Shown in pieces: positions 1 through 6,217 of a stretch of 7,625 bases of DNA. Under the pieces are notes generated by a model that searched no databases, had not been told where the DNA came from, and was given only the letters and a program-made list of their open reading frames with translations. Every line of letters begins with the position of its first letter. Within the stretch, counting starts at the first letter, position 1. Made by a program: the position numbers and the translations under genes. This DNA is from Thermodesulfovibrionales bacterium (GTDB taxonomy: Bacteria; Nitrospirota; Thermodesulfovibrionia; Thermodesulfovibrionales; SM23-35): NCBI GenBank assembly GCA_022013235.1, contig JAKLQR010000371.1, positions 1 to 7,625 on the forward strand, given 5' to 3'.

Positions 1-472
1 AACGATGGAAACAATACAGAAAAGTAAGGAAGAGTTGCAGAATAAAACTGCTGAGTTAGAAGAATTAAATGCGGCATTGAACATTTTGCTGAAAAAAAGG
101 GAAGAAGATAAAAGAGTATTTGAACAGAATATTATCTTTAAGATGAAAGAACTCATCGTACCTTATTTATCAAAATTAAGAAAATCTCCGCTTAATAAAA
201 ACCAGGAGACACACATAGACATTATTGAGTCGCATATCAATGAGATGCTCTCACCTTTTGCATATCGGTTGAACTCAAGGTATCACAGCCTAACACCAAC
301 AGAAATTAATGTAGCAAACCTCATAAAACAAGGCAGAAAAACAAAAGACATTGCAACCTTACTTAATTCTTCTGAACGAGCGGTAGAATTTCACAGGAAT
401 AGTCTCAGAAAGAAATTCGGTCTGAAAAACAAAAAAGAGAATTTAAGAACCTTTCTTTTATCCCACAATTAA
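1..472 (+). CDS. LuxR-type HTH regulator, C-terminal part (5' end outside the window)
   Basis: This is the 3' end of a gene for a probable transcriptional regulator. The reading frame is open through base 1, so the ATG at 5 is probably internal. The residues after it (METIQKSKEELQ) resemble the helical linker that usually follows a PAS domain. Counting from that Met, residues 1-45 are a charged coiled-coil-like helix and residues 46-90 a helical spacer. Residues 95-152 form a LuxR/GerE helix-turn-helix, with the LTPTEINVANLI segment at 96-107 and the recognition helix around SSERAVEFHRNSLRKKFGL. In this family PAS domains sense a signal and the HTH binds DNA. The gene ends in TAA, 118 bp before the ATG of the leader ORF at 591. 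It is the only DNA-binding protein in the window and so a possible output partner of the kinases downstream, although nothing in the sequence proves this. The HTH call is confident; the upstream PAS is inferred. Confidence 0.85.
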   Translation, partial: TMETIQKSKEELQNKTAELEELNAALNILLKKREEDKRVFEQNIIFKMKELIVPYLSKLRKSPLNKNQETHIDIIESHINEMLSPFAYRLNSRYHSLTPTEINVANLIKQGRKTKDIATLLNSSERAVEFHRNSLRKKFGLKNKKENLRTFLLSHN

Positions 473-486
473 GCAATACAAGTTAA

Positions 487-507
487 AACCTGCTATTAAC
501 CTGCTAT
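487..507 (+). repeat. Two direct copies of AACCTGCTAT, 11-bp period
   Basis: AACCTGCTAT occurs at 487-496 and again at 498-507, one base apart, so the copies are repeated about once per helical turn. The pair lies just after the stop of the LuxR-type gene and about 20 bp upstream of the predicted -35 box at 528. A tandem site here could be an operator for an activator, but it may be chance in AT-rich DNA. Confidence 0.35.
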
Positions 508-527
508 ATATTTAGTTTTTATATTTT

Positions 528-556
528 TTGATAGCGTATATAATTGATATTATTAC
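528..556 (+). promoter_or_regulatory. Predicted sigma70-type promoter of the signalling cluster
   Basis: TTGATA at 528-533 and TATTAC at 551-556 are separated by exactly 17 bp, a near-consensus housekeeping promoter. Transcription would start near 563, about 28 bp before the leader ORF ATG at 591. It is the best promoter-like sequence in the long gap after the LuxR-type gene and would drive receiver 1 and the large kinase, perhaps the whole cluster. The surrounding DNA is very AT-rich, which raises the chance of false matches. Confidence 0.5.
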
Positions 557-590
557 AAAAAATAATCGCACAGGAAGAAAGGTGAAATTA

Positions 591-686
591 ATGAAGCATC
601 AGAAACAACTTTTGCAGTCAGTCAGTCAGTCAGTCAGTCAGTTCTCCTGCCTTAGTAAGAACTTTCTGATAAAGGCAATGCCATGA
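591..686 (+). CDS. Candidate 31-residue leader ORF containing the CAGT repeat
   Basis: A short reading frame begins at ATG 591, preceded by AAAGGTG at 578-584 with a 6-nt spacer, a convincing ribosome binding site. It ends at TGA 684-686, overlapping the ATG of receiver 1 (683-685) as ATGA, the usual arrangement for translational coupling. The product starts MKHQKQLLQ, continues with a Ser/Gln/Val run (QSVSQSVSQ) encoded by the CAGT tract, and ends in a short basic/hydrophobic tail. It matches no family I recognise. It may act as a leader whose translation controls receiver 1, or the frame may be fortuitous within a 5' untranslated region. Support comes from the RBS, the spacing and the overlap. 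The short length and lack of any known relative count against it. Confidence 0.42.
   Translation: MKHQKQLLQSVSQSVSQFSCLSKNFLIKAMP
615..642 (+). repeat. Tetranucleotide microsatellite (CAGT)7
   Basis: Seven perfect, uninterrupted copies of CAGT occupy 615-642. They lie inside the leader ORF (591-686), 40 bp before the receiver 1 start. Tetranucleotide tracts, including this AGTC-class unit, mediate slipped-strand phase variation in host-associated bacteria such as Haemophilus. The unit is not a multiple of three, so each gain or loss shifts the leader frame. The copy number is read directly; the role as a switch is inference. Confidence 0.95.
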
Positions 687-1060
687 GCAAGAAAATTCTC
701 ATTGTTGAAGATATCCCGATGAACAGGCGGCTTATAAGGGATATTTTGACCTATCAAGGGTACGAGGTTATTGAGGCGGAAAACGGTAAAGAAGCTGTCA
801 GAATTGCCAGGGAACAAAAACCCGACTTAATCATCATGGACCTTCAGATGCCTGTTATGAGCGGATATGACGCAATAAAAATACTCAAAAGCGATCCGGT
901 AACGAAGGATATCAAAATAATTGCAGTCACGTCTTTTGCCATGTCAGGTGACAGGGAAAAGGTTCTTGCAGCGGGGTTTGATAATTATATTTCCAAGCCG
1001 ATTAACACAAGGGAACTGCCTGAGATGGTAAAGAGGCTTTTAGAAGGATTTTCGGATTAA
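683..1060 (+). CDS. Receiver-only response regulator 1 (CheY/DivK-like)
   Basis: This is a 125-residue stand-alone receiver domain that takes a phosphoryl group from a histidine kinase. It shows the acidic pair E9-D10, the phospho-acceptor D53 in the IIMDLQMP motif, the switch T83 in TSFAM and the conserved K105 in KPINTRELP. No output domain follows, so it probably acts by protein contact or as a phosphorelay intermediate. It is about 70% identical by hand count to receiver 2 (4933) and 68% to receiver 4 (5843), so the three are recent paralogues. The ATG at 683 overlaps the leader ORF stop as ATGA. A modest AAAGG at 671-675 is its only own ribosome binding site, so it may depend partly on coupling. 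The large kinase starts 6 bp after its stop, indicating co-transcription. Confidence 0.95.
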   Translation: MSKKILIVEDIPMNRRLIRDILTYQGYEVIEAENGKEAVRIAREQKPDLIIMDLQMPVMSGYDAIKILKSDPVTKDIKIIAVTSFAMSGDREKVLAAGFDNYISKPINTRELPEMVKRLLEGFSD

Positions 1061-1066
1061 ACATAT

Positions 1067-4000
1067 ATGAATGTACCTCCAGGAAAAGAAAGGAAATTTT
1101 CTTATAAAAAACTGTCTCCCTTTATTGTTTTAATAATTTGTCTTCTTATTACAGTCTATTCCTATTATTTTTATTCAAATCATCTTAAAGAAAAAGCCAC
1201 AACAAGATTCACCAATCTAATAAATGAAACCACATCTGCTATCAGTGAAAGACTATATGACTACAATACAATTCTTCGAGGTGGCGTGGCTTTATTCGCT
1301 GCTCAGGGAGAAGTCAGTCGTGATCAATGGCGTATCTATGTGGAGAATCTGCGAGTCTGGAAGAATTATCCCGGGATACAGGGGATCGGATTTTCAAAGC
1401 TCATACAACCTTCTGAACTGCAGGCACACATAGCAAAGATCAGGGCAGAAGGTTCCCCGAACTATACTGTGCGTCCCGAAGGCAAGCGTACAGAATATAC
1501 CTCTATCATTTATCTGGAACCATTTGACAAGCGCAACCAAAGGGCTTTTGGATATGACATGTTCAGCGAATCTGTGCGTCGCGCTGCCATGGAAAGAGCC
1601 AGAGATACGGATATGGCTTCTATGTCAGGCAAGGTGAAACTGTTACAGGAAACAGAAACAGATGTTCAGCCCGGGTTTCTTATGTATGTTGCGGTTTATA
1701 AAAAAGGTATGCCTGTTTCCAGTGTTCAGGAAAGGAAAGCAGCTCTGCTTGGATATGTTTACAGCCCGTTCCGTATCAGGGATCTTATGAAAGGAATTGC
1801 AATTGAAGAGCTAAAGGATATTAACCTGGAAATCTATGATGGGGTTGACGTATCAGAAAATTCCTTGATGTATGCCAGCAGTGAGAATAAGTATGCACTA
1901 TCCCGGAGTAAGCAGCGTTTATTTACCGACAAAAAAGTTATAGATCTTTACGGGCATCAATGGTCACTCTTTTATTCAGCTTCGCCAGCGTTTGAAATAA
2001 CTTCTGAAAAGCATTTGCCATTAGCCATTCTCGTCCTCGGTATCATCATAAGTTTTCTCATTTTCCTTTTAATGCAGTCGCAGGAAAGAACCCGGAAACA
2101 GGCAGTTGCTATAGCTAATGATATGACCGCTGCACTGAGGGAGAGCGAGCAGAAATACCGGGTGCTCAACGACACTCTGCCGGTCGGGGTGTCGATCATC
2201 GGCCCGAACATGGAAATACTGGCAGTCAATCTGACCAAACGCAAATGGTTCCCTGAGAGCGACTACGGTCAGCATCCGACATGTTATGCCAATTACAACC
2301 TTCCGCCCAGGACGGAACCGTGTCAGGGTTGTCCTGTGGTAAAGACCTTTCAGGACGGCCAGACGCATACAGCGGAAAGGGAAGCCAACACATTGCAGGG
2401 TACGCGGTCCCTGTTAATTACCACGGCGCCGCTCACTGGTCCTGATGGAAAAGTCATCAGCGTACACGAAACTGTAGAGGATATCACCGAACGCAAAAAG
2501 GCGGAAGAAGAACTCCGGAGGGTCAACCGTGCGCTCATGACAATCAGTGAATGCAACAAGGCGCTTGTGCATAGTACTGATGAACAAACTCTGCTGAATG
2601 AGATATGCAAAGTAATTGTTACAATCGGCGGATACAGATTGGCATTGGTTGGATACGCAGAGCATGATGAAAAGAAGACTGTGCGTCCTGTAGCATACGC
2701 AGGATATAACGAAGGATTTCTGGAAGGATTACATGTGACATGGGCCGATACAGAATACGGCAGGGGACCTTCAGGCACCGCGATCTGTACAAACAGACCA
2801 GCAGTCTTTAATGATATTTCGACTGACCATGGATTAGCACCCTGGCGGGAGGATGCACTGAAGCGCGGCTATGCGTCTGTTATCGGTCTGCCTCTTATTA
2901 TCAATCCTGATAGTATCGGCGCGCTTACGATCTGCGCAGGCGAACCTGATGCATTTCATGACGATGAAGTCAGTCTGCTTACTGGAATGGCAAACGATCT
3001 GGCTTACGGTATCGCAGCGCTGAGAATACGGGAAGAGCACCAAGACTTTGAAGAAGCGCTTAAAGAAAGTGAAGAAAAATTCAAAAGTGCTTTTGATTAT
3101 GCAGCGATAGGCAAGGCATTAGTTGGTATCGACGGACGCTGGCTCAAGGCCAATAAAGCCCTATGTAATATTGTCGGCTATGAGCAACAGGAATTGTTAG
3201 CAAAAACTTTTCAGGATATTACACATCCCGATGACCTTGATGCCGATCTTGGATATGTTAAACAGATGTTGGCAGGTGAAATTCAGACATACCAGATGGA
3301 AAAGCGTTATTTTCATAAACTCGGGCATATAGTTTGGGTTTTTCTCAGCGTATCATTGGTGCGTGATCAGCATAGCCATCCATTATATTTTATATCGCAG
3401 GCACAGGATATCACTAAGCGCAAGCTCGCGGAGGAGAAACTGAGAATATACCATGACCATCTCGAGGGGTTGGTTAAGGAGCGTACTGCGGAGCTGGAGC
3501 AGGCATCTGAGACACTGCGGCAGTCCGAGAGAGAATTGTACATCAGGAACAAGATTGCCAATATCTTCCTTACTATCACTACAGATGAAGAAATGTACAA
3601 TAGTATTTTGAATGTTGTTTTGGAGGTTATGGAAAGCAAATACGGTGTCATCGGATATATTGATGAAGATGGTTCCCTTGTCGTTCCATCCATGTCAAGG
3701 CATATTTGGGATAAGTGCCAGGTTCCTGATAAGACACATGTGTTCCCAAGGGATAAATGGGGGCATAGTTCCTGGCCGCGGGCTATTAGAGAGAAAAAAC
3801 CAAATTACACAAATAAGGTTTCAACACTTACACCAGAAGGACATATAGCTGTATTCAAACATGTCTCAATGCCTATTATCTATCAAGGAGAAGTTATCGG
3901 GATTATTCAAATTGCAAATAAAGAGACAGATTATACGGATAAAGACGTTCAATTATTAGAGTCCTTAGGTAATATCATGGCACCCATACTGAATGTAAAA

Positions 4001-4849
4001 TTGCATAGAAATAGACAGGAGAAAGCTCGCAGGCAGGCAGAAGAATCACTGCGAATCGCAAACGCCAGTCTTATAGAACAGACAGAGGAGCTCGAACAAC
4101 AAAAAACGGATGCTGAGGTTGCAAGGCTTCAGGCAGAAGCAGCAACGAGGGCGAAGTCAGACTTTCTTGCAAATATGAGCCATGAACTGAGGACGCCCCT
4201 TAATTCGGTAATCGGGTTTTCAGAGATACTTCAGGATGAGATGTACGGAAATCTCAATGAAAAGCAGAAGGAATACTTGAGTGACATCCTCGGCAGCGGT
4301 CAACACCTCCTGAACCTTATCAATGATATTCTTGACCTGTCAAAAGTAGAATCCGGCAAGATGGAACTTGAATTAAGCAGGTTTGCTCTTAGCGATGTTC
4401 TTAACACAGCCATAACAATGCTCAAGGAAAAGGCGATAAAGCATATGATACGTCTGGACCTTGAGATTCAACCTGATGCAGATATAGAGATAGAGGCAGA
4501 TGAAAGAAAGTTAAAACAGATCATGTTTAACCTAATGAGCAATGCGGTTAAGTTTACGCCGGACAGAGGCAGCGTAAATATCAATGCACGAAAGATTGTT
4601 GATCGCGAAATTGATTTCTTCGAAATCTCTGTCGAAGATACTGGGATAGGTATCAGGCCTGAGGATATGGACAAGCTTTTTAAGGAATTTTCACAACTTG
4701 AAGGAGTATATGAAAAGAAATATCAGGGCACAGGACTCGGACTTGCACTGACAAAAAAGCTGGTTGAACTGCATGGCGGAAAAATTTGGGTTGAGAGTGA
4801 GTTCGGGAAAGGGTCAAAGTTTACGTTTGTAATAGCGGCAAAACAGTGA
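1067..4849 (+). CDS. Large membrane multi-sensor histidine kinase (CHASE-PAS-GAF-PAS-GAF-HisKA-HATPase)
   Basis: This 1260-residue sensor kinase autophosphorylates on histidine and should pass phosphate to the nearby receivers. Membrane segments at about 17-37 and 317-336 enclose an extracytoplasmic CHASE sensor (core about 70-270, with YPGIQGIGF at 101-109). Cytoplasmic domains follow in order: PAS at about 360-480 with Cys406, Cys419 and Cys422; GAF at about 505-653; PAS at about 665-790; a coiled coil; GAF at about 825-975; and a coiled coil to 1030. HisKA carries the phospho-acceptor His1039 in SHELRTPL. The HATPase has the N box around N1155/N1159, G1 DTGIGI at 1191-1196, an F box at 1204-1210 and G2 GTGLGL at 1221-1226. 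All catalytic motifs are intact and there is no C-terminal receiver, which fits use of separate receiver proteins. The start has no clear ribosome binding site and lies 6 bp after receiver 1, suggesting coupled translation. The ligand is unknown. Confidence 0.95.
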   Translation: MNVPPGKERKFSYKKLSPFIVLIICLLITVYSYYFYSNHLKEKATTRFTNLINETTSAISERLYDYNTILRGGVALFAAQGEVSRDQWRIYVENLRVWKNYPGIQGIGFSKLIQPSELQAHIAKIRAEGSPNYTVRPEGKRTEYTSIIYLEPFDKRNQRAFGYDMFSESVRRAAMERARDTDMASMSGKVKLLQETETDVQPGFLMYVAVYKKGMPVSSVQERKAALLGYVYSPFRIRDLMKGIAIEELKDINLEIYDGVDVSENSLMYASSENKYALSRSKQRLFTDKKVIDLYGHQWSLFYSASPAFEITSEKHLPLAILVLGIIISFLIFLLMQSQERTRKQAVAIANDMTAALRESEQKYRVLNDTLPVGVSIIGPNMEILAVNLTKRKWFPESDYGQHPTCYANYNLPPRTEPCQGCPVVKTFQDGQTHTAEREANTLQGTRSLLITTAPLTGPDGKVISVHETVEDITERKKAEEELRRVNRALMTISECNKALVHSTDEQTLLNEICKVIVTIGGYRLALVGYAEHDEKKTVRPVAYAGYNEGFLEGLHVTWADTEYGRGPSGTAICTNRPAVFNDISTDHGLAPWREDALKRGYASVIGLPLIINPDSIGALTICAGEPDAFHDDEVSLLTGMANDLAYGIAALRIREEHQDFEEALKESEEKFKSAFDYAAIGKALVGIDGRWLKANKALCNIVGYEQQELLAKTFQDITHPDDLDADLGYVKQMLAGEIQTYQMEKRYFHKLGHIVWVFLSVSLVRDQHSHPLYFISQAQDITKRKLAEEKLRIYHDHLEGLVKERTAELEQASETLRQSERELYIRNKIANIFLTITTDEEMYNSILNVVLEVMESKYGVIGYIDEDGSLVVPSMSRHIWDKCQVPDKTHVFPRDKWGHSSWPRAIREKKPNYTNKVSTLTPEGHIAVFKHVSMPIIYQGEVIGIIQIANKETDYTDKDVQLLESLGNIMAPILNVKLHRNRQEKARRQAEESLRIANASLIEQTEELEQQKTDAEVARLQAEAATRAKSDFLANMSHELRTPLNSVIGFSEILQDEMYGNLNEKQKEYLSDILGSGQHLLNLINDILDLSKVESGKMELELSRFALSDVLNTAITMLKEKAIKHMIRLDLEIQPDADIEIEADERKLKQIMFNLMSNAVKFTPDRGSVNINARKIVDREIDFFEISVEDTGIGIRPEDMDKLFKEFSQLEGVYEKKYQGTGLGLALTKKLVELHGGKIWVESEFGKGSKFTFVIAAKQ

Positions 4850-4872
4850 ATAGCGAATAGGCAACAATGAAC

Positions 4873-4906
4873 AGGCAATAGGGAATAATGTCTTTAACTA
4901 TTGCCT
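4873..4906 (+). repeat. Inverted repeat in the gap between the large kinase and receiver 2
   Basis: AGGCAATAG at 4873-4881 and CTATTGCCT at 4898-4906 are perfect complements around a 16-base loop. The gap 4850-4932 also contains degenerate short repeats of the type GAATAG, AATAGG and CAATAGG. There is no T-run after the stem, so a classical intrinsic terminator is unlikely. An RNA hairpin that stabilises or processes the transcript between the genes is possible, as is a decayed repeat element. Confidence 0.45.
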
Positions 4907-4919
4907 AATACCTGATTTT

Positions 4920-4932
4920 AAGGAGAGGTTTT
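4920..4932 (+). promoter_or_regulatory. Strong ribosome binding site of receiver 2
   Basis: AAGGAGAGG begins at 4920 and its AGGAG core (4921-4925) lies 7 nt before the ATG at 4933. This is near-perfect Shine-Dalgarno spacing and fixes the start. It contrasts with the weak site before receiver 1. Confidence 0.75.
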
Positions 4933-5301
4933 ATGGCCAATAAAATACTTATTGTTGAAGACAACCCGATGAATCGACGTTTAATTGGTGATATTCTGAA
5001 GTACTATGCTTATGAAATCCTGGAGGCAGAGAACGGGGAAGAGGGGTTAAGAATGGCTAAGGAACAGAAGCCTGATTTGATACTCATGGATATTCAACTG
5101 CCTGTTATGAATGGATATGATGCAATAAAAATACTGAAAAGCGCCCTCGAGACAAAGCACATAAAGATTATAGCTGTAACATCCTTTGCCATGGCAGGGG
5201 ATATGAGAAAAGCTTTGGAGATAGGGGCTGATAATTTTATATCAAAACCGATAAACACAAAAGAACTCCCGAAGGTAGTGGAAAAGCTATTAGGAAGTTA
5301 A
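4933..5301 (+). CDS. Receiver-only response regulator 2 (CheY/DivK-like)
   Basis: This 122-residue single receiver domain has E9-D10, phospho-acceptor D53 in LMDIQLP, switch T83 in TSFAM and K105 in KPINTKELP, so it should be phosphorylatable. It has no output domain. It is about 70% identical to receiver 1 and 66% to receiver 4 by hand count. The differences fall mainly in helices 1 and 4 and in the segment around 71-76, where receivers 1 and 4 keep Asp-Pro and this one has Ala-Leu. The helix 1 surface commonly decides kinase partners, so the paralogues may differ in specificity. It begins 83 bp after the large kinase with a strong ribosome binding site and probably belongs to the same operon. 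A role as phosphate acceptor of that kinase is inferred from position. Confidence 0.95.
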   Translation: MANKILIVEDNPMNRRLIGDILKYYAYEILEAENGEEGLRMAKEQKPDLILMDIQLPVMNGYDAIKILKSALETKHIKIIAVTSFAMAGDMRKALEIGADNFISKPINTKELPKVVEKLLGS

Positions 5302-5313
5302 AAAGATGGAGTT

Positions 5314-5343
5314 GAGGGACGAGAGACAAAGGATGAGGGATGA
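5314..5343 (+). repeat. Purine-rich degenerate direct repeat GAGGGAYGA
   Basis: GAGGGACGA at 5314-5322 and GAGGGATGA at 5335-5343 differ at one base and lie 21 bp apart start to start, in a G/A-rich stretch right after the receiver 2 stop. The stretch looks like low-complexity intergenic repeat material. I assign no function. Confidence 0.35.
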
Positions 5344-5358
5344 AATCGTTCATCCTTT
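5328..5358 (+). repeat. Inverted repeat downstream of receiver 2
   Basis: AAAGGATGA at 5328-5336 pairs perfectly with TCATCCTTT at 5350-5358 across a 13-base loop. The bases that follow are A-rich, not T-rich, so it is not a standard intrinsic terminator on the + strand. It could be an mRNA hairpin that separates receiver 2 from receiver 3 in the transcript. Confidence 0.45.
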
Positions 5359-5363
5359 AAAAA

Positions 5364-5394
5364 ATGAAGTAAGCAATCTTCTATCGCACTTCAT
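5364..5394 (+). repeat. Small inverted repeat just before the receiver 3 ribosome binding site
   Basis: ATGAAGT at 5364-5370 and ACTTCAT at 5388-5394 form a 7-bp perfect stem around a 17-base loop, ending about 5 bases before the Shine-Dalgarno of receiver 3. Together with the preceding hairpin it makes two stem-loops in a 111-bp gap. Either could modulate translation, but the stem is short and AT-rich. Confidence 0.3.
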
Positions 5395-5399
5395 AATAA

Positions 5400-5412
5400 G
5401 GGGAGGTGCAAA
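5400..5412 (+). promoter_or_regulatory. Strong ribosome binding site of receiver 3
   Basis: GGGGAGGTG at 5400-5408 precedes the ATG at 5413; the GGAGG core (5402-5406) lies 6 nt before it. It supports independent, efficient translation and fixes the start. Confidence 0.75.
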
Positions 5413-5799
5413 ATGGATATAAACAAAAAACGTGTTCTTATTGTTGATGACGACAGTAAAAGCAGACGTATTTTTGATGCTCATTGTACTTCCATGGGAT
5501 TTGAGACTGTTTTGGTAAATGACGGTGAAGAGGCAATGGAAATTCTTTCTCATGATCCGTATTTCGACCTCATCATTACCGATGTAATGATGCCGAATAT
5601 GACCGGCTTTGATCTGACAAAGAAACTGGCGCTGTCTGCAAGGACAAAAGAGATACCGGTTATCGCAACGAGTGCATTTAATGACTGGAAGAAGGCAAGA
5701 GACGAATATGAATTGATAGTGGATGGTTTTGTCATGAAACCAGTGATGAAAGATGTCCTTAAGAAAGAAATAGAAAAAACTATAGGCGCTAAGCTCTGA
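5413..5799 (+). CDS. Receiver-only response regulator 3, divergent type
   Basis: This 128-residue stand-alone receiver has the acidic cluster D12-D14, phospho-acceptor D57 in IITDVMMP, switch T86 in the ATSAF segment and K109 in VMKPV, so it should accept phosphate. No output domain follows. It is clearly not a recent copy of receivers 1, 2 and 4: it lacks the TSFAM and KPINTRELP signatures, has a Trp in the helix 4 region (NDWKKARDEYE) and ends in a different helix 5. Helix 4, strand 5 and helix 5 usually contact the downstream partner, so it may address a different target or serve as a phosphate sink. It sits between receivers 2 and 4 in the same orientation, 43 bp before the chosen start of receiver 4, and is likely co-transcribed. 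Confidence 0.93.
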   Translation: MDINKKRVLIVDDDSKSRRIFDAHCTSMGFETVLVNDGEEAMEILSHDPYFDLIITDVMMPNMTGFDLTKKLALSARTKEIPVIATSAFNDWKKARDEYELIVDGFVMKPVMKDVLKKEIEKTIGAKL

Positions 5800-5831
5800 A
5801 ATAACAGGGAAGCAGATGGCCCTGATAGTAT

Positions 5832-5842
5832 GGGGAGGATAT
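5832..5842 (+). promoter_or_regulatory. Ribosome binding site that decides the receiver 4 start
   Basis: GGGGAGGA at 5832-5839 lies just before the ATG at 5843, with a short 4-nt spacer after the GGAGG core. An in-frame ATG at 5816 has only AGGGAAG upstream. The protein from 5843 (MPQKILIVED) aligns residue for residue with the starts of receivers 1 and 2, so 5843 is preferred. Confidence 0.65.
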
Positions 5843-6217
5843 ATGCCTCAAAAGATCCTTATCGTAGAAGATAATGAAAATAACCGGCGTTTGGTAAGAG
5901 AAGTCCTGGTTTATTATGGCTATGAGACTATCGAGGCAGGAAATGGGGAAGAAGGAATAAAAATAGCTAAGGAACATAAACCTGATTTGATTTTCATGGA
6001 TATACAGATGCCGGTCATGAACGGCTATGAAGCAATAAAGTCGCTGAAAAATGATCCTGATACAAAACATATAAAAATTGTCGCACTAACATCCTTTGCA
6101 ATGTTAGGTGACAGGGAAAAAAGTCTTGAGGCAGGGGCTGACGATTATATGGCAAAACCGATCAATACGAGAGAATTGCCGGAGAAAGTAAAAAAACTAT
6201 TAAGTGAGGATATATGA
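5843..6217 (+). CDS. Receiver-only response regulator 4 (CheY/DivK-like)
   Basis: From the preferred ATG at 5843 this is a 124-residue receiver domain; the upstream in-frame ATG at 5816 would add nine residues with no counterpart in its paralogues. It has E9-D10, phospho-acceptor D53 in FMDIQMP, switch T83 in TSFAM and K105 in AKPINTRELP. It is about 68% identical to receiver 1 and 66% to receiver 2 by hand count. Residue 12 is Glu and residue 13 Asn, where both paralogues have Pro-Met (NENNRR against NPMNRR). That is at the start of helix 1, a kinase-contact region. Its TGA stop (6215-6217) overlaps the ATG of the second kinase as ATGA. The coupling makes that kinase its most likely partner, by inference. 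Confidence 0.93.
   Translation: MPQKILIVEDNENNRRLVREVLVYYGYETIEAGNGEEGIKIAKEHKPDLIFMDIQMPVMNGYEAIKSLKNDPDTKHIKIVALTSFAMLGDREKSLEAGADDYMAKPINTRELPEKVKKLLSEDI

Noticed and set aside
615..642. CAGT tract as a CRISPR array or tandem iteron origin
   Set aside because: The unit is only 4 bp with no spacers and no Cas or replication gene is near, so it is a microsatellite.
1972..3043. Several open frames on the - strand inside the large kinase
   Set aside because: They overlap one another in different frames and are antisense to intact PAS and GAF domains, as expected for shadows of a long coding region.
3612..3848. A + strand frame of 78 codons within the large kinase, and a similar one at 1224-1433
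   Set aside because: They are out of frame with clearly conserved GAF and CHASE domains and have no recognisable product.
4873..4906. Inverted repeat as an intrinsic terminator ending the kinase transcript
   Set aside because: No T-run follows the stem and the next gene is close with a strong ribosome binding site in the same orientation.
5816..5842. Start of receiver 4 at 5816
   Set aside because: The extra nine residues have no counterpart in the two paralogous receivers, whereas the ATG at 5843 has a GGGGAGGA site and aligns exactly with their starts.
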